Shown: positions 16,211 through 25,888 of the stretch, in pieces
Layout: each line of letters begins with the position of its first letter
Position numbering within the stretch: position 1 is the stretch's first letter
Source: Myxococcales bacterium
GTDB lineage: Bacteria; Myxococcota_A; Polyangia; Haliangiales; Haliangiaceae
Length of the DNA stretch: 45,752 nt
Direction: 5' to 3'
Assembly: GCA_028287115.1 (NCBI GenBank)
Contig: JAQBQF010000064.1
Location: 1-45,752, forward strand
Made by a program: the position numbers and the translations under genes
The notes under the pieces: model-generated
The model's database searches: none
What the model was told of the DNA's origin: nothing
What the model saw: only the letters and a program-made list of their open reading frames with translations

Positions 16211-18424
16211 CTAGAATTCGAAGTCGACGCCGGCGAACCACGTGTTGTCTCCGACGGAGAGCTTCGTCGAAGACCCGAACCCGTCGATCTTCGACAGCTG
16301 ATATTCCGCGTAGATCCCCGCGTGCTCGATGCCGCTGTTGTGCATCGATTGTGTGGCGGTTGCATCGATCCGCTCCGCGCGAATCGACAGGCCGAGCGAG
16401 CCTTGGATACCGAGGCTCGCGCCGGCGGCCTTGTTCTGCATGCACGGCGACATCACGCCACCCTTGCAGACCGACGCGAAATCGCCGCTCGGCTGGTTGG
16501 CCCACCAGATGTCATAAGCGAGCCCCGCGCGCACGTACGGAACCAGCGGGACCCCGTACTCGTCGTCGAGATAGCTGAACCGATACACCGCGTTCAAGTA
16601 CAGCGGGATCAGCCGGAACGAGTTCCAGTCGGCCGTCGAGCGCGGGCGATTCGGATCGCTCGGATCCGATCCCTCGAGAAATGGGCGCGCCTTCTTTCCC
16701 ATGTAGCCGATGCTTCCACCGAACCCGAGCTGCCCGAAGCCGCGCCACACGATGCGCTCGATATCGAGCATCGGCATGATCGCGTAGGCGCTCGGGTTGG
16801 AGCTCTCGCCGAACATCGCTTGGTAAGGACCACGCGACATGCCGAGCTGCTTGTCGATGCCTGGGATATACGGTCCGACGCGAACCCCGGCATGCCAGTT
16901 AATGCGCTGTGGTTGATCGGCGGTCGGCGAGCTCTCGTCGGTGCCGGCCTGATTTTCCCAGTAGGGCGCTTGCGCGTGCGCGAGGTGCGACGCGAGCATC
17001 ACGCACGCGACCGCGGCGACGGTGGCAAGCCGTGTGGCCGCGATCCGGAACCGGCGGTGCCGCCGCGCGAAGTAGACGAGCCACGCGAGCACGAGCAAGC
17101 CGGGCAGCGTGAGCGCGTGCCAGAGCAGTGCGACGGCGACGAGCGGCAGCAGCAGCACGCCGGCGATGATCCGCAGCGCGAGGTGTCCGTGCACGAGCAC
17201 GCCGAGCTTGCCGAGCGAGGCATAGTACGCATGCGTGAGCCAGCGGCCGAAACCGGTCTCGGCGAGCGTCTCGTCGCGGAACGTGCGCAGTGCGTCGGTG
17301 ATCGGATTGTGGTCGCCGTAGCTCTCGGCGATCAGGCAGAAGCCACCCTCGGCCTTGCCGCCACGGTTGTGGAGGTCTTCCCAGAAGTCGGTCACCGGCT
17401 TCGGCATCAGCGGGTTCGAAAAATAGACGCCCGCGGCATTGCCCGCACGATCGATGACGAGCAGCGCGACGTTGTAGCTCTTGCCGTTTTCGAGGCCGCT
17501 GATCTTGAGGTTCGTCGCGGTCTTCTCGGACTGCTCGCCGCAGATGAAGGTCGGGTCTTGCGTCGCGAACGCCTCCGGTTCAGCGATCACGCCGGCATCG
17601 GGCCCGGTCCCGGTATCGATCGTGATGGGCGTGAGCGTGAGCGCGTTCGCACCGCACAACGTTTTCGGCGTCACGTACTGCGCGGCCTGTGGGTTCGTCG
17701 TGACCGGCGCGGTGCCGCTCGCATCCGTGCAGAGCGCCTGGTAGTAGAAGATATCCGTGGAATCGGACGGAGCCGTCCACGTGATCTCGATCGCGCCCTC
17801 TGCGCCCTGTGCGTGAAAATTCGTCGGCAGCGGCGGCGGCTTGATGTCGGTGACAAATGACTTCGAGATCGCGAAGTCGATCGACGAGTTGCCGTCGGTA
17901 TCGGCCATCGCCCACAGGAACGAGTTTGCCGGCGCGGTCTCCGGATCGCACGGAACCTGCCCGGGCTTGGCGTTGATCAGAGAAAACGTATTGACCTCGA
18001 CCGTCGCAGGCGCGGTCGCGATGTTCGAGATCATCGGGAGGTCGGGCGCGATCTTGGCGCAGCGGACGTTGCGCTCGACTTCCATGTCGCAATCGACGCC
18101 ACCCCAGAACTCGAGAGGCCGGCTGATCGGCATCGTCGAGTTCATGAGGACGAGCTCCTGACCGAACGTCTTCTCGAAGAAATCCGGTCGATCGCCGGCG
18201 CCCAACGGTTGAGCGCACGAGCAATGAGCGGCGTTGAAGTACCGGAGCAGCGCGTCCGGTGTCGAAGCCTGCTGGTCGGTGGCCGGACGATTGGCCTCGT
18301 GAATGAACGTGCGGTTGAACGTCAGCGTGGCGCCGCCGGGCAACGTGCCCGTGTCGGCATGGACGACGCTCGTCCCCACGCAGAGGATCAGTCCGACCAA
18401 GCGGGGAACCACAGATCGCATCAT
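16211..18424 (-). CDS. Fused CFI-box-CTERM-like protein and MXAN_2562-like outer-membrane barrel
   Basis: 737 residues from the double ATG at 18424. Residues 1-24 are a signal peptide. Residues ~25-340 are a Cys-containing ectodomain with a fibronectin-III-like part (AIEITWTAPSDSTDIFYY). Residues ~362-400 hold FCLIAESYGD...LRTFRD...GRWL, a variant of the CFIATAAYGS box of myxobacterial CTERM proteins, followed by a membrane span and an Arg-rich stop (ARRHRRFR). A second signal-like segment ending AHAQA lies at ~460-486, then a barrel domain (VRVGPYIPGIDKQLG, VPLVPYVRAGLAYDIWW) ending in Phe. In Myxococcus the two halves are, from memory, adjacent genes MXAN_2561 and MXAN_2562. No stop separates them here. 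Confidence 0.75.
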   Translation of the reverse strand: MMRSVVPRLVGLILCVGTSVVHADTGTLPGGATLTFNRTFIHEANRPATDQQASTPDALLRYFNAAHCSCAQPLGAGDRPDFFEKTFGQELVLMNSTMPISRPLEFWGGVDCDMEVERNVRCAKIAPDLPMISNIATAPATVEVNTFSLINAKPGQVPCDPETAPANSFLWAMADTDGNSSIDFAISKSFVTDIKPPPLPTNFHAQGAEGAIEITWTAPSDSTDIFYYQALCTDASGTAPVTTNPQAAQYVTPKTLCGANALTLTPITIDTGTGPDAGVIAEPEAFATQDPTFICGEQSEKTATNLKISGLENGKSYNVALLVIDRAGNAAGVYFSNPLMPKPVTDFWEDLHNRGGKAEGGFCLIAESYGDHNPITDALRTFRDETLAETGFGRWLTHAYYASLGKLGVLVHGHLALRIIAGVLLLPLVAVALLWHALTLPGLLVLAWLVYFARRHRRFRIAATRLATVAAVACVMLASHLAHAQAPYWENQAGTDESSPTADQPQRINWHAGVRVGPYIPGIDKQLGMSRGPYQAMFGESSNPSAYAIMPMLDIERIVWRGFGQLGFGGSIGYMGKKARPFLEGSDPSDPNRPRSTADWNSFRLIPLYLNAVYRFSYLDDEYGVPLVPYVRAGLAYDIWWANQPSGDFASVCKGGVMSPCMQNKAAGASLGIQGSLGLSIRAERIDATATQSMHNSGIEHAGIYAEYQLSKIDGFGSSTKLSVGDNTWFAGVDFEF

Positions 18425-18562
18425 CGGCGCTGCACTTTGCAAGGGTAAGGCCGTCGCGATACCGACGACAACCGTCGATAACACGAGCAGATCATCGCTT
18501 CAACTTCGTCGAGCTGACTGCCAATCTGGCACGATCGCGACGTGCGCCACGTCACCGCGACA

Positions 18563-20746
18563 TCATGAACGCGCGGCCCCGAGGGCCTGCCGGATCTCGA
18601 CGGCAAGCTCGGCGGCGCGGCGCTCGGCGGTTTCCTCACGTCGCAGACCCCATTCGGCCGCGTAATACAGCTCGATCAGCTCGCCGACCTGCGCGGCAGC
18701 CGGCTTGCGATCGCGGGTCATCCGCTGGGCGAGCTCGCGCGGCGTCGTGGCGACTTCGCGCCCGATCCCTGCCTTCGCGAGCTGACGAGCGACTTGATCG
18801 TAGACCTGCGCGACGGTCGAGCGCTTGTGCGCACGCGGTGCCGAGCGTCCCGAGGCCATAGCCGCTGGGCGCCGTCGGCGGAGCGCCGCGAAGCCCACGA
18901 CCAGCGCGATGACCAACACCGAGATCGGCCAGTGACCGGCGACCGCGCGCTCGGCGCTGAGGAACACGTCGCGCAGGCTGCCGGCGGCATCTTTGAGCGC
19001 GGCTCCGACACTCTTGAACAGCGAGAGCTGCGCGACGAGGTCGTATTCGATGACCCACTTCGACCATTGAAACCGCAATGTATCGAGGAACCGGCTCATC
19101 TTCGCGCGCCAGCCGGAGCCGCCGCGCCCGAGGACATCCTCGTGATCGCTCGGCGTCGCGTCGAACGTGACCCAGCCCGCACCCGGGAAGAACACCTCGT
19201 CCCACGAGTGCGCGTCCCCGGCGCGCACCGCGACGTAGCCTTGGTATTCGTTCCATTCGCCACCGAGGAAGCCGTTGACCTGCCGCGTCGGGATCTTTGC
19301 TGCGCGGGCGAGCACGGCGAATGCCGACGCGAAGTACTCGCAGTGGCCTTTCTTGCGATGGAACAGGAAGTAGTCGACCGGCTCGCCTTTGGGTTCTTCG
19401 AGCTCGAGCGTGTACGTCAGGTTCGTCGTCAGGTAGCGCTGGATCGCGACGGCCTTGTCGTAGTTGTTGGTCGAACCCGCGGTGATCTCGAGGGCGAGGC
19501 GGAGCGTCTCGCTCGTGATCTCGGGCGGATTCCGCAGATACACGGCGTACGAAGCCGGGAGCCGACCGGTGGCCGAGCGAAGCTCGTCGGGCGTGGGTCC
19601 GGCGAGTTGCGACCACACGGTGTAGTGGATCGTGCTGCCGTGCTCGACGCGGAGCTCGTCGTTCTTCATCCGGCGCTTCGGGCGCTGCCTGACGACCTGC
19701 GAGAGCTCGACGACGCGCGGATTGCTCGCGCCGAACAAGACGTCCGAGTCGAGTGGATCGAGCCAGACGTCTTGGCGAACGCCGGTGCGCTGCAAGGCAT
19801 CGGGGGAGCTGGGGTTCGGCGCATCGCGCCACGCGAGCGTGTGACGCTCGATCGCCGCGTTGGGCCAGTCGACGACCTCGTTGGTATCCGGCGCGCTCTC
19901 GCTCCGGCTCCACTGGCCATGCGAGTACCGATCGAATGCGACGCCGCGCCAGTGGATCTCGGGTCGGTCGCGGCCGCCCACCTTCGGATCGATCTCGACG
20001 CGCATCACGATCGTGGCGTCGTTCTTGATCACGCCGTGACCTCCGAGCTTCACGCCGTCGGAGAACCCGCTGAGCGTCAAGCCGCCGCGGCTCTTGAGGA
20101 AGAATCCGAACCCGACGCGAGGCAGCGCGAGAAACACGACCGCCGACGCGACGAACACGGCGAACGACAACAGGCCGGTTCCCGCGAAGAACCGCGCACC
20201 GACGATGCGCTTCGAGTCGAGGATCCGGCGAACTTCGACACGCTCCGAAGCGCGGTCCGCGGCGTGCTTGACCAGCAAGTTGTCTTCCATCTCGCGGCGC
20301 AAGTGGAACAGCGTCAGCGCCCAGGTCGCGCTGATCACGAACCCGAGGAAGCACAAGCCGTAGGTCAGATCGGCGTTGAGCACCGAGCCCGCGACGAGCA
20401 TCAGGAACGCGAGCAAATACATCTGCTGCCAGTCGCGCGCGGCGCGCCGGTTGTACGCCTTCGCGACGACGAGCCAGATCAAGAACTGCGCGCCGACGCC
20501 GAGAAAATCGCCCGTGAGGAACGCGGTGAGGATGCTGTAGACGAGCGCGAAGATCGAAGCGGTCGTCCACACCCACGACCATCGCTCGTAGCGAATCAGC
20601 GGCGGCTCCCACCACCACGATCCCGCGAGACCGACGAGGCCGGCGAGCGAGATGATCGGCGACACGCCACCGCCGGCGATCATCGCGAGGTACGCGAAGC
20701 CGACGACGAGAAACGTCGCCGCCTTGTGTGCGACGGCGAACCTCAT
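18563..20746 (-). CDS. TgpA-like membrane transglutaminase (DUF3488/transglutaminase core)
   Basis: 727 residues. The N-terminal ~220 hold about six membrane helices (DUF3488 region), the middle is periplasmic, and residues ~440-535 form a transglutaminase-like core with catalytic Cys ~467 (KKGHCEYFASAFAVL), His ~512 (GDAHSWDEVFF) and Asp ~527 (WVTFDATP). One more helix near 600 precedes a C-terminal cytosolic DUF4129-like tail. It overlaps the DUF58 gene by four bases (ATGA), and that gene overlaps moxR the same way, giving the conserved moxR-DUF58-tgpA cassette. The cassette is usually linked to chaperone-like ATPase control of envelope proteins. The exact reaction is not established for this group. 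Confidence 0.88.
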   Translation of the reverse strand: MRFAVAHKAATFLVVGFAYLAMIAGGGVSPIISLAGLVGLAGSWWWEPPLIRYERWSWVWTTASIFALVYSILTAFLTGDFLGVGAQFLIWLVVAKAYNRRAARDWQQMYLLAFLMLVAGSVLNADLTYGLCFLGFVISATWALTLFHLRREMEDNLLVKHAADRASERVEVRRILDSKRIVGARFFAGTGLLSFAVFVASAVVFLALPRVGFGFFLKSRGGLTLSGFSDGVKLGGHGVIKNDATIVMRVEIDPKVGGRDRPEIHWRGVAFDRYSHGQWSRSESAPDTNEVVDWPNAAIERHTLAWRDAPNPSSPDALQRTGVRQDVWLDPLDSDVLFGASNPRVVELSQVVRQRPKRRMKNDELRVEHGSTIHYTVWSQLAGPTPDELRSATGRLPASYAVYLRNPPEITSETLRLALEITAGSTNNYDKAVAIQRYLTTNLTYTLELEEPKGEPVDYFLFHRKKGHCEYFASAFAVLARAAKIPTRQVNGFLGGEWNEYQGYVAVRAGDAHSWDEVFFPGAGWVTFDATPSDHEDVLGRGGSGWRAKMSRFLDTLRFQWSKWVIEYDLVAQLSLFKSVGAALKDAAGSLRDVFLSAERAVAGHWPISVLVIALVVGFAALRRRRPAAMASGRSAPRAHKRSTVAQVYDQVARQLAKAGIGREVATTPRELAQRMTRDRKPAAAQVGELIELYYAAEWGLRREETAERRAAELAVEIRQALGAARS

Positions 20747-21858
20747 GCCTCCATCACCGTCTGCGCGGGAGGACGGCCGATCGCGGGGACGCCGCGAGGC
20801 TGGATCAGCACGCTCTCGATTTTCGGTGGCAGCGCTTGGAACGCGACGGTCTCCGAGACGTACGGCAGCAGCGCGAGCGCGCGAGAGATCTTGGCTTCGT
20901 GCATCCGGCCTAGACCCGGTGGCACGTGCGTACCGCGCGAAGCGAGCTCGACGCTCCAGCCACTCTCGAGGTACGCGTTCGCGAGACTCGCGGCGATGCT
21001 GATCGCACGCTCGACCGCGGAGACCTGTTCCTGCTGGGCCGGCGTCAGCGCACCGTCGGTCACCGAGTCGCGCACCGCATCCGGAAGCGCGTTATCGACG
21101 CCGATCACGACGCGGCGCGCGAGCTCGTCTTCGTATTCGCGCACCAGTAACCGGCCCGTCCGCGCCGAGGACTTCCAGTGAACGTCACGCCGATCGTCGC
21201 CGATCCGTCGCTCGCGCAGGCCGAAGAATTCGCCGCGCCGGCCGAGCCGATCGGCGATCGCATCACCGCGGGTTGCGGCGCGCGAAGGCGGACGCGGCAC
21301 CGCGACCCGCGCGGGATAGACGAGCATCTCGAGCGGCGCATCGACGTCGCGCGACTTGCGAAACAGTGCGAACGGGAACTTGGTCGCGAGCCGATAGCCG
21401 GTGATCGTGTAGAGGCCGCGGCGGACGAACGTGTGGCGATACGACGTGCGCTGACTCTTCGCCTCGGGGATCTTCAGGAAGTAGCAACGCTTGTCGATCG
21501 GGGTCCGGCCGAACAGATCCTCGACCTCGATCGAGTACGACGCGCGCTTTGGCTTGCCGTTCTTGATCACGACTTCCATCAGGAACGGCTCGCCGGCGTA
21601 GACCTTCGGCGGCGGCCTCCGCTCGACGAGCAAGTTGCGCAGGGTCTGCTCGGACAGGATGCCGCTCGCGATGATGAACGACAGCAGCCAGCCGAGCAGG
21701 AGGTAGAGCAGGTTGTTGCCGGTGTTGATCGCCGCGAACCCGACACCGACCGACAGGATCACGATGATCCGTCCCTCGCGCGTGAAGCTCAGCCGGCGCG
21801 GCGGACGAAACCGGCGCCGGAGGCGCGACCAGAAGCCCCGCGCGGCCTTCGGGCTCAC
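20743..21858 (-). CDS. DUF58 domain protein
   Basis: 371 residues. Two hydrophobic helices at ~30-70 anchor the protein. The DUF58 signature is [27 protein letters not shown] shortened to its core, [16 protein letters not shown], at ~220-236, followed by LLVREYEDE and a strand with Asp (VVIGVDNAL), resembling the metal-dependent adhesion fold. DUF58 proteins are encoded with MoxR ATPases and are thought to be their partners. Its start overlaps the moxR stop and its stop overlaps the tgpA-like start, so all three are translationally coupled. Confidence 0.9.
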   Translation of the reverse strand: MSPKAARGFWSRLRRRFRPPRRLSFTREGRIIVILSVGVGFAAINTGNNLLYLLLGWLLSFIIASGILSEQTLRNLLVERRPPPKVYAGEPFLMEVVIKNGKPKRASYSIEVEDLFGRTPIDKRCYFLKIPEAKSQRTSYRHTFVRRGLYTITGYRLATKFPFALFRKSRDVDAPLEMLVYPARVAVPRPPSRAATRGDAIADRLGRRGEFFGLRERRIGDDRRDVHWKSSARTGRLLVREYEDELARRVVIGVDNALPDAVRDSVTDGALTPAQQEQVSAVERAISIAASLANAYLESGWSVELASRGTHVPPGLGRMHEAKISRALALLPYVSETVAFQALPPKIESVLIQPRGVPAIGRPPAQTVMEA

Positions 21859-22829
21859 GTCGGGATCGCCACGCGCCCGACGATCTCCCCGACGAGTCGC
21901 TCGGCTTCGGTGCGCGATCGGCCGAGCGAATCGTGCGCTTGCGCGAGGACGAGACGATGTGCGAGCGCGGCGACGGCGAGCGACTTGATGTCGTCCGGGA
22001 TCACGAAGTCACGGCCGGCCGCGAGCGCCGCGGCTTGCGCTGCGCGATACCAGGCGAGCGCACCACGCGTCGAGACGCCGACCGAGATCGACGGATGGCG
22101 CCGCGTCTCTTCGACGATCGTCATCGCGTAGTCGAGCAGCGCGTCATCGAGGCGGATCGACTCGACGCCTTCTTGGAGCGTGCGCACGGCCGCGAGATCG
22201 ACGACCGGCTGGAGCTTGGCCACCGGATCGGAGCCGACGCGCTCGCGGAGCAGCTCGCGCTCGATCGCCTTGCTGGGATAGCCGAGCGAGACCCGCAACA
22301 GGAACCGATCCATCTGCGATTCGGGCAGCGGATACGTACCGTAGTGCTCGGCCGGGTTCTGCGTCGCGATCACCATGAACGGCTGATCGAGCGGATGGGT
22401 CGTGTCGTCGATCGAGACCTGGCCTTCGCTCATCGCCTCGAGCAGCGCCGATTGCGTGCGCGGCGTCGTGCGGTTGATCTCGTCCGCGAGCACGACGTTC
22501 GCGAAGATCGGTCCGCGCTTGAGCTCGAAGACCTTGCCGCTCTGGTCGTAGACCGACACGCCGACGATATCGGACGGGAGTAGATCGCTCGTGAATTGGA
22601 TCCGGCGGAACGTCCCGCCGAGGGCCGCGGCGAGGGCACGCGCGAGCGTCGTCTTGCCGACCCCGGGGATGTCCTCGATCAGGAGGTGACCGCGCGACAG
22701 GAGCGCGACGATCGCGGCGCGAATCGCTTCGGGCTTGCCGCGGATGACGGTACCGATCGCATCTTCGAGCTTACGCACGAGACCGATGTCGGTCGTCGAG
22801 AGCGGGGCAGGCGCCGTAACGGCGGACAT
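21855..22829 (-). CDS. MoxR-family AAA+ ATPase
   Basis: 324 residues. Walker A is [12 protein letters not shown] (~60-71), Walker [10 protein letters not shown] (~110-118), the sensor region [20 protein letters not shown] follows, with the arginine-finger segment [12 protein letters not shown]. This is the normal MoxR form with a C-terminal lid. MoxR ATPases act as chaperones that mature or activate partner protein complexes. It leads the three-gene cassette. A TATACT at 22843-22838, eight bases before the ATG, and the absence of a Shine-Dalgarno suggest a leaderless transcript. Confidence 0.93.
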   Translation of the reverse strand: MSAVTAPAPLSTTDIGLVRKLEDAIGTVIRGKPEAIRAAIVALLSRGHLLIEDIPGVGKTTLARALAAALGGTFRRIQFTSDLLPSDIVGVSVYDQSGKVFELKRGPIFANVVLADEINRTTPRTQSALLEAMSEGQVSIDDTTHPLDQPFMVIATQNPAEHYGTYPLPESQMDRFLLRVSLGYPSKAIERELLRERVGSDPVAKLQPVVDLAAVRTLQEGVESIRLDDALLDYAMTIVEETRRHPSISVGVSTRGALAWYRAAQAAALAAGRDFVIPDDIKSLAVAALAHRLVLAQAHDSLGRSRTEAERLVGEIVGRVAIPT

Positions 22830-22860
22830 GTTCGCTCAGTATAGCCTGCCGAAAACGCGA

Positions 22861-22882
22861 ACGGGGCGCATCGCGGCCCCGT
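22861..22882 (-). terminator. Intrinsic terminator after the Bax-inhibitor-1 gene
   Basis: Seven-base GC arms (ACGGGGC and GCCCCGT) with an eight-base loop, followed on the minus strand by TTTT at 22855-22852 after about five bases. It lies between the stop of the Bax-inhibitor-1 gene (22909) and the moxR start, and would separate the two units. Confidence 0.6.
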
Positions 22883-22908
22883 CGTGTGTAGGTGTCGATT
22901 TGGCAGCG

Positions 22909-23688
22909 CTAGCGGCGGTTCATCTCCATCAGGAGTCGCAGGACGTACCAGAACAGCGTTGCGATCGTCGAGAACAGCATCAACGCGGCGGCCACGTACC
23001 CCGTCGGAGGGAAGTAGCTCATGATCAGGCTCGTCTGGTACAGGATGTAGCCGGCCATCAGGAGGATGACCAGTCCGCTGAAGATCGCGCCGAGATGGAA
23101 GCCGAAGAGCATCGAGGCGAGGATCACACCGAGGACGGCGAACATTCCCATCGACAGCGCCCCGCGCATGAAGGAGAAGTCCTTCTTGGTGAGGAACACC
23201 GTCAGCGTCAGGCCCGTGAAGATCGCGAGCGTGATCACGATGGCTTCCATCAAGATCTTGGCTGCGTCGCCGCTCAGCACCGCATGCGTGGTGCCACCCG
23301 CAAACATCGCTTCCGGGTTGCCGAACCGGACCATCAAGATCCACAGCATCGGTTGCAGCAAGATCGCCTCTGCCACGACGGCGATCGTCAAGCCCGCGTA
23401 CTGAAGCCCTCGCGAGGATTGCGACATCGCGAGACGCTGCGCGACCGTGCCGACGACCATGAACAGGATCAGGACGAGGAACCAGTTCCACCGACCGGTA
23501 AACGCCCAGTTCGAGAAGCTTAGGCTGGTCTCGGTCATGTAACGCATCATGCCGCCCGTGATCGCGGCGAATGCCACGAGCGCGATGCCGAGGTGCGCGT
23601 ACGTCTTGCGCAAGAACGCGACGCGATCGCTCACGCCTAGCGTGGCGACTGCGCCTTCGATGGGGCGTGTGGAGTTTGCAAGTGCCAT
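22909..23688 (-). CDS. Bax inhibitor-1/YccA family membrane protein
   Basis: 259 residues with about seven hydrophobic helices. The start at 23688 is fixed by a perfect AGGAGG (23700-23695) with a six-base spacer, the best Shine-Dalgarno in the window. FLRKTYAHLGIALVAFA near the N-terminus and the last helices (VILASMLFG, YILYQTSLIM) are typical. BI-1 proteins are calcium-leak channels or modulators of membrane proteases. The role in this organism is unknown. A possible promoter, TTGCAT (23735-23730) with a 15-base spacer to TACAAG, lies upstream and would give a normal leader, unlike most neighbours. Confidence 0.9.
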   Translation of the reverse strand: MALANSTRPIEGAVATLGVSDRVAFLRKTYAHLGIALVAFAAITGGMMRYMTETSLSFSNWAFTGRWNWFLVLILFMVVGTVAQRLAMSQSSRGLQYAGLTIAVVAEAILLQPMLWILMVRFGNPEAMFAGGTTHAVLSGDAAKILMEAIVITLAIFTGLTLTVFLTKKDFSFMRGALSMGMFAVLGVILASMLFGFHLGAIFSGLVILLMAGYILYQTSLIMSYFPPTGYVAAALMLFSTIATLFWYVLRLLMEMNRR

Positions 23689-23752
23689 GACGAGCCTCCT
23701 GGAGGTTTCGCCTTCTTGTAGCACGGAAGGCGTGTATGCAACCTAACGCGAA

Positions 23753-24385
23753 TCAACGGCAGGCAAATCCGTTCACCGTGGTGCAGGGCGCGTCGAGCCA
23801 GACGTTCGTCGTCGATTTGTAAGCGCACTGCTCGGCACCGTTCTCGATGCCGTCGCCGTCATCGGGCTGCCCGGTCGACCAGTTCGTGTAGGTCACCGGT
23901 TGGCCGGCAATCCAGCTCCATCCGGCGGCCGGTGATAACAAAACGGATGCCTGCACGTGACCGATCCACGCGGCATCGGGGTGCGCGTTGTTGAGGCAGT
24001 CCTCGTCGGCTTGGCTCAGGATCGAGGCGAGGTGCCCGCCCCATGCCTGGCAGCGTGCTTCGGCGCTCGGTTCGGTGACCCCGTCGCTGCAGAATACGAA
24101 GCACAGCGAATTGCACCTCGTGGAGCCGATCGATCCCGCGCACGTCAGGCCCGCGAAGCTGCACGCCGTCGCATCTGCACGGGCATCGGCGAGCCCGCTG
24201 TCTTGCGTGGCCTGGCCATCTGCGAGCTTTTGCGCATCGTCGATCACCGTACCGTCGGGCTGACAGACGCCGGTGCGGCAGCGCTGGCCCTCGGGACAGA
24301 GGTTTCCCGGTGCGCACGGGATTCCGGACTGCGGATCCGGCGCATAACACGCCGCCAGCAAGATCCCGAGTACGACACCGCGCAC
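23753..24385 (-). CDS. C-type-lectin-fold lipoprotein
   Basis: 210 residues from a GTG at 24385. The ATG-led frame upstream is antisense-like, and TATACT (24397-24392) sits six bases before the GTG. The lipoprotein signal VRGVVLGILLAAC is followed by a small Cys-rich motif (CAPGNLCPEGQRCRTGVC) and an Asp/Ala-rich linker. The C-terminal domain is a C-type lectin fold: RCQAWGGHLASI, DAAWIGHVQ, TNWSTGQPDD and a final VWLDAPCTTVNGFAC. The WND-like strand and the spaced cysteines support the fold; the sugar-binding EPN/QPD triplet is seen as QPD, which in animal lectins favours galactose. A surface-binding role is inferred. Confidence 0.75.
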   Translation of the reverse strand: MRGVVLGILLAACYAPDPQSGIPCAPGNLCPEGQRCRTGVCQPDGTVIDDAQKLADGQATQDSGLADARADATACSFAGLTCAGSIGSTRCNSLCFVFCSDGVTEPSAEARCQAWGGHLASILSQADEDCLNNAHPDAAWIGHVQASVLLSPAAGWSWIAGQPVTYTNWSTGQPDDGDGIENGAEQCAYKSTTNVWLDAPCTTVNGFACR

Positions 24386-24402
24386 GCTGCGAGTATAGCT
24401 CG

Positions 24403-25638
24403 CTACGTCACCAGCCAGAGCGTCAGAATCGAAGCGACGAGCGAAGGAATCGTCACGATCAACCCGACGCGCACGAACGTCGAGAGCGGCACCGCGACGC
24501 CCTGACGCCGGAGCGCGTGCGCCCACAACAGGCCCGCCAGCGATCCGATCGGAAGCAACCTCGGTCCGAGATCACCGCCCACGAGCGCCGCGAACACGAG
24601 CCGATCGGGCTGACCCGCGAGCACGAGCGAGTGCAAGAGCGCCATCGGATGGTTGTCGATCAGCGCAGAGCCGAGCGCACCGACCGTGGCGACGGTCGGT
24701 AGCGGTGCGGGCGTCGTCGCGTAGAGCGTCGTGAGCTGGGTCGTCACGCCGACGCGCGCGAGCGCCGTCGCGAGCACGAACACACCGAACAAGAACGGCA
24801 CGATCTCCCAGCTCACACCCGCGGCGATCTTGCGTACCGGCACCGTACGATGCAGCGCGGTCGCGAGGCAGATCGCGGCCGCACTCGCGGCGACGGGCCA
24901 GATCGGCTCGTGCAACGCCGCGAGCACCGGATACGACACGATGCTCGCCGCGGTGGTCGCGAGCACGACGAAGGCGTGACCGCCGAGCGGCACGATCGGC
25001 GGCGCGGCACCGAGTGCGGGAGCTTCGTCGGCGAGCACGTCGCGATAGATCCACGACAGCATCAGATACGCGACGATCCAACCGACGATCGCGACCGGGA
25101 TCATGTGCACCGCGTACGTGTTGAAGCTGATCCCCGCGCGCATGCTGACGACGAGGTTCATGGGATTTCCCGTCGGCAGCGGCGCGACACCCGCGGCAAC
25201 GAATGCCGCGAACGCGAACGGCACGAGGAACTTCGGATTGCGTTTCGGATAGACCGTACGGAGCAGCTCGATCACGACGGGCGTCACGAGGAGGATCGCC
25301 GCGTCATTCGAGAGCAGCGCCGCCGTCAGCGCGGCGATCGCGAACACGAACCGAAACGCATGACGGACCGGCCCGCGGGTCCGCGGCTCGATCGCCGATG
25401 CAAGCCGGCTGAAGATCCCGAGCTCGGCAGCGCACGACGTCGTCGTCATCATCGCGAGGATGCTGACCATCGGCCGCCACAGATCGGCGAGCGCATCCTC
25501 GATATCCATCGACACGGCGACGCCACCCGCCATCGCGAGCGCCACCCCGACGAGCGCACCGACCGCGGGCGCCCAGGCCGTTCGCCACGCGAGCGCGATC
25601 ACGAGCGCGACGATCATCGCAACGACCGCGATGATCAT
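24403..25638 (-). CDS. ArsB/NhaD-like (IT superfamily) ion transporter
   Basis: 411 residues with 10-12 hydrophobic helices. The half-repeat motifs are LLSNDAAILLVTPVVIELL (~115) and ALIDNHPMALLH (~330), followed by GGDLGPRLLPIGSLAGLLW, the equivalent of ArsB's GANLGP...GSLATILW. Members exchange arsenite, sodium/proton or dicarboxylates across the inner membrane. No arsR or arsC lies nearby, so arsenite is not assured. A possible 61-codon frame overlaps its ATG by four bases. The downstream lectin lipoprotein starts 17 bases after its stop. Confidence 0.78.
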   Translation of the reverse strand: MIIAVVAMIVALVIALAWRTAWAPAVGALVGVALAMAGGVAVSMDIEDALADLWRPMVSILAMMTTTSCAAELGIFSRLASAIEPRTRGPVRHAFRFVFAIAALTAALLSNDAAILLVTPVVIELLRTVYPKRNPKFLVPFAFAAFVAAGVAPLPTGNPMNLVVSMRAGISFNTYAVHMIPVAIVGWIVAYLMLSWIYRDVLADEAPALGAAPPIVPLGGHAFVVLATTAASIVSYPVLAALHEPIWPVAASAAAICLATALHRTVPVRKIAAGVSWEIVPFLFGVFVLATALARVGVTTQLTTLYATTPAPLPTVATVGALGSALIDNHPMALLHSLVLAGQPDRLVFAALVGGDLGPRLLPIGSLAGLLWAHALRRQGVAVPLSTFVRVGLIVTIPSLVASILTLWLVT

Positions 25639-25820
25639 GGACGGTGTACGCCGCGTCGGACCGAGCCGTACGTGATGTGCAGCTCGATCGGTGGCCCGTC
25701 CCCCTCCTCGGCATCGTTCGTCGTGAGGTCGTCGGCGCCGACTCGTGCGCTCTGCGCCATGGCAGCGCGGCCGACTTGCAGCGGAAGGCGAGCGCTACGC
25801 AAGAACGAATCATGCGACAT
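25635..25820 (-). CDS. Possible small protein coupled to the transporter gene
   Basis: A 61-codon frame starting MSHDSFLRSARLPL and ending in a TGA that overlaps the transporter's ATG (ATGA). Its composition (ADDLTTNDAEEGDGPP, IELHITYGSV) is less Arg-rich than shadow frames here. There is no Shine-Dalgarno and no well-placed -10 box, and the frame is open further upstream with Arg-rich text. The four-base overlap is the main argument. It could be noise in a divergent promoter region. Confidence 0.3.
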   Translation of the reverse strand: MSHDSFLRSARLPLQVGRAAMAQSARVGADDLTTNDAEEGDGPPIELHITYGSVRRGVHRP

Positions 25821-25888
25821 GCGCGCGCCGGGCACCAGATACGCGCGACGCCTGTTCGACGCCTGCGGTCCCGGCGTATGGTCGCGCC

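Noticed and set aside
16199..17860. 553-codon plus-strand frame opposite the CTERM/barrel gene
   Set aside because: Low-complexity Arg-rich text, no start signal, antisense to a gene with clear signal peptide and barrel.
18794..21181. 795-codon plus-strand frame opposite the tgpA-like and DUF58 genes
   Set aside because: Same Arg/Glu/Asp-rich shadow composition; the minus-strand genes have intact catalytic motifs and coupled overlaps.
24403..25638. Arsenic-resistance operon
   Set aside because: Only the transporter resembles ArsB; no arsR, arsC or arsA is adjacent, and the IT superfamily has many other substrates.
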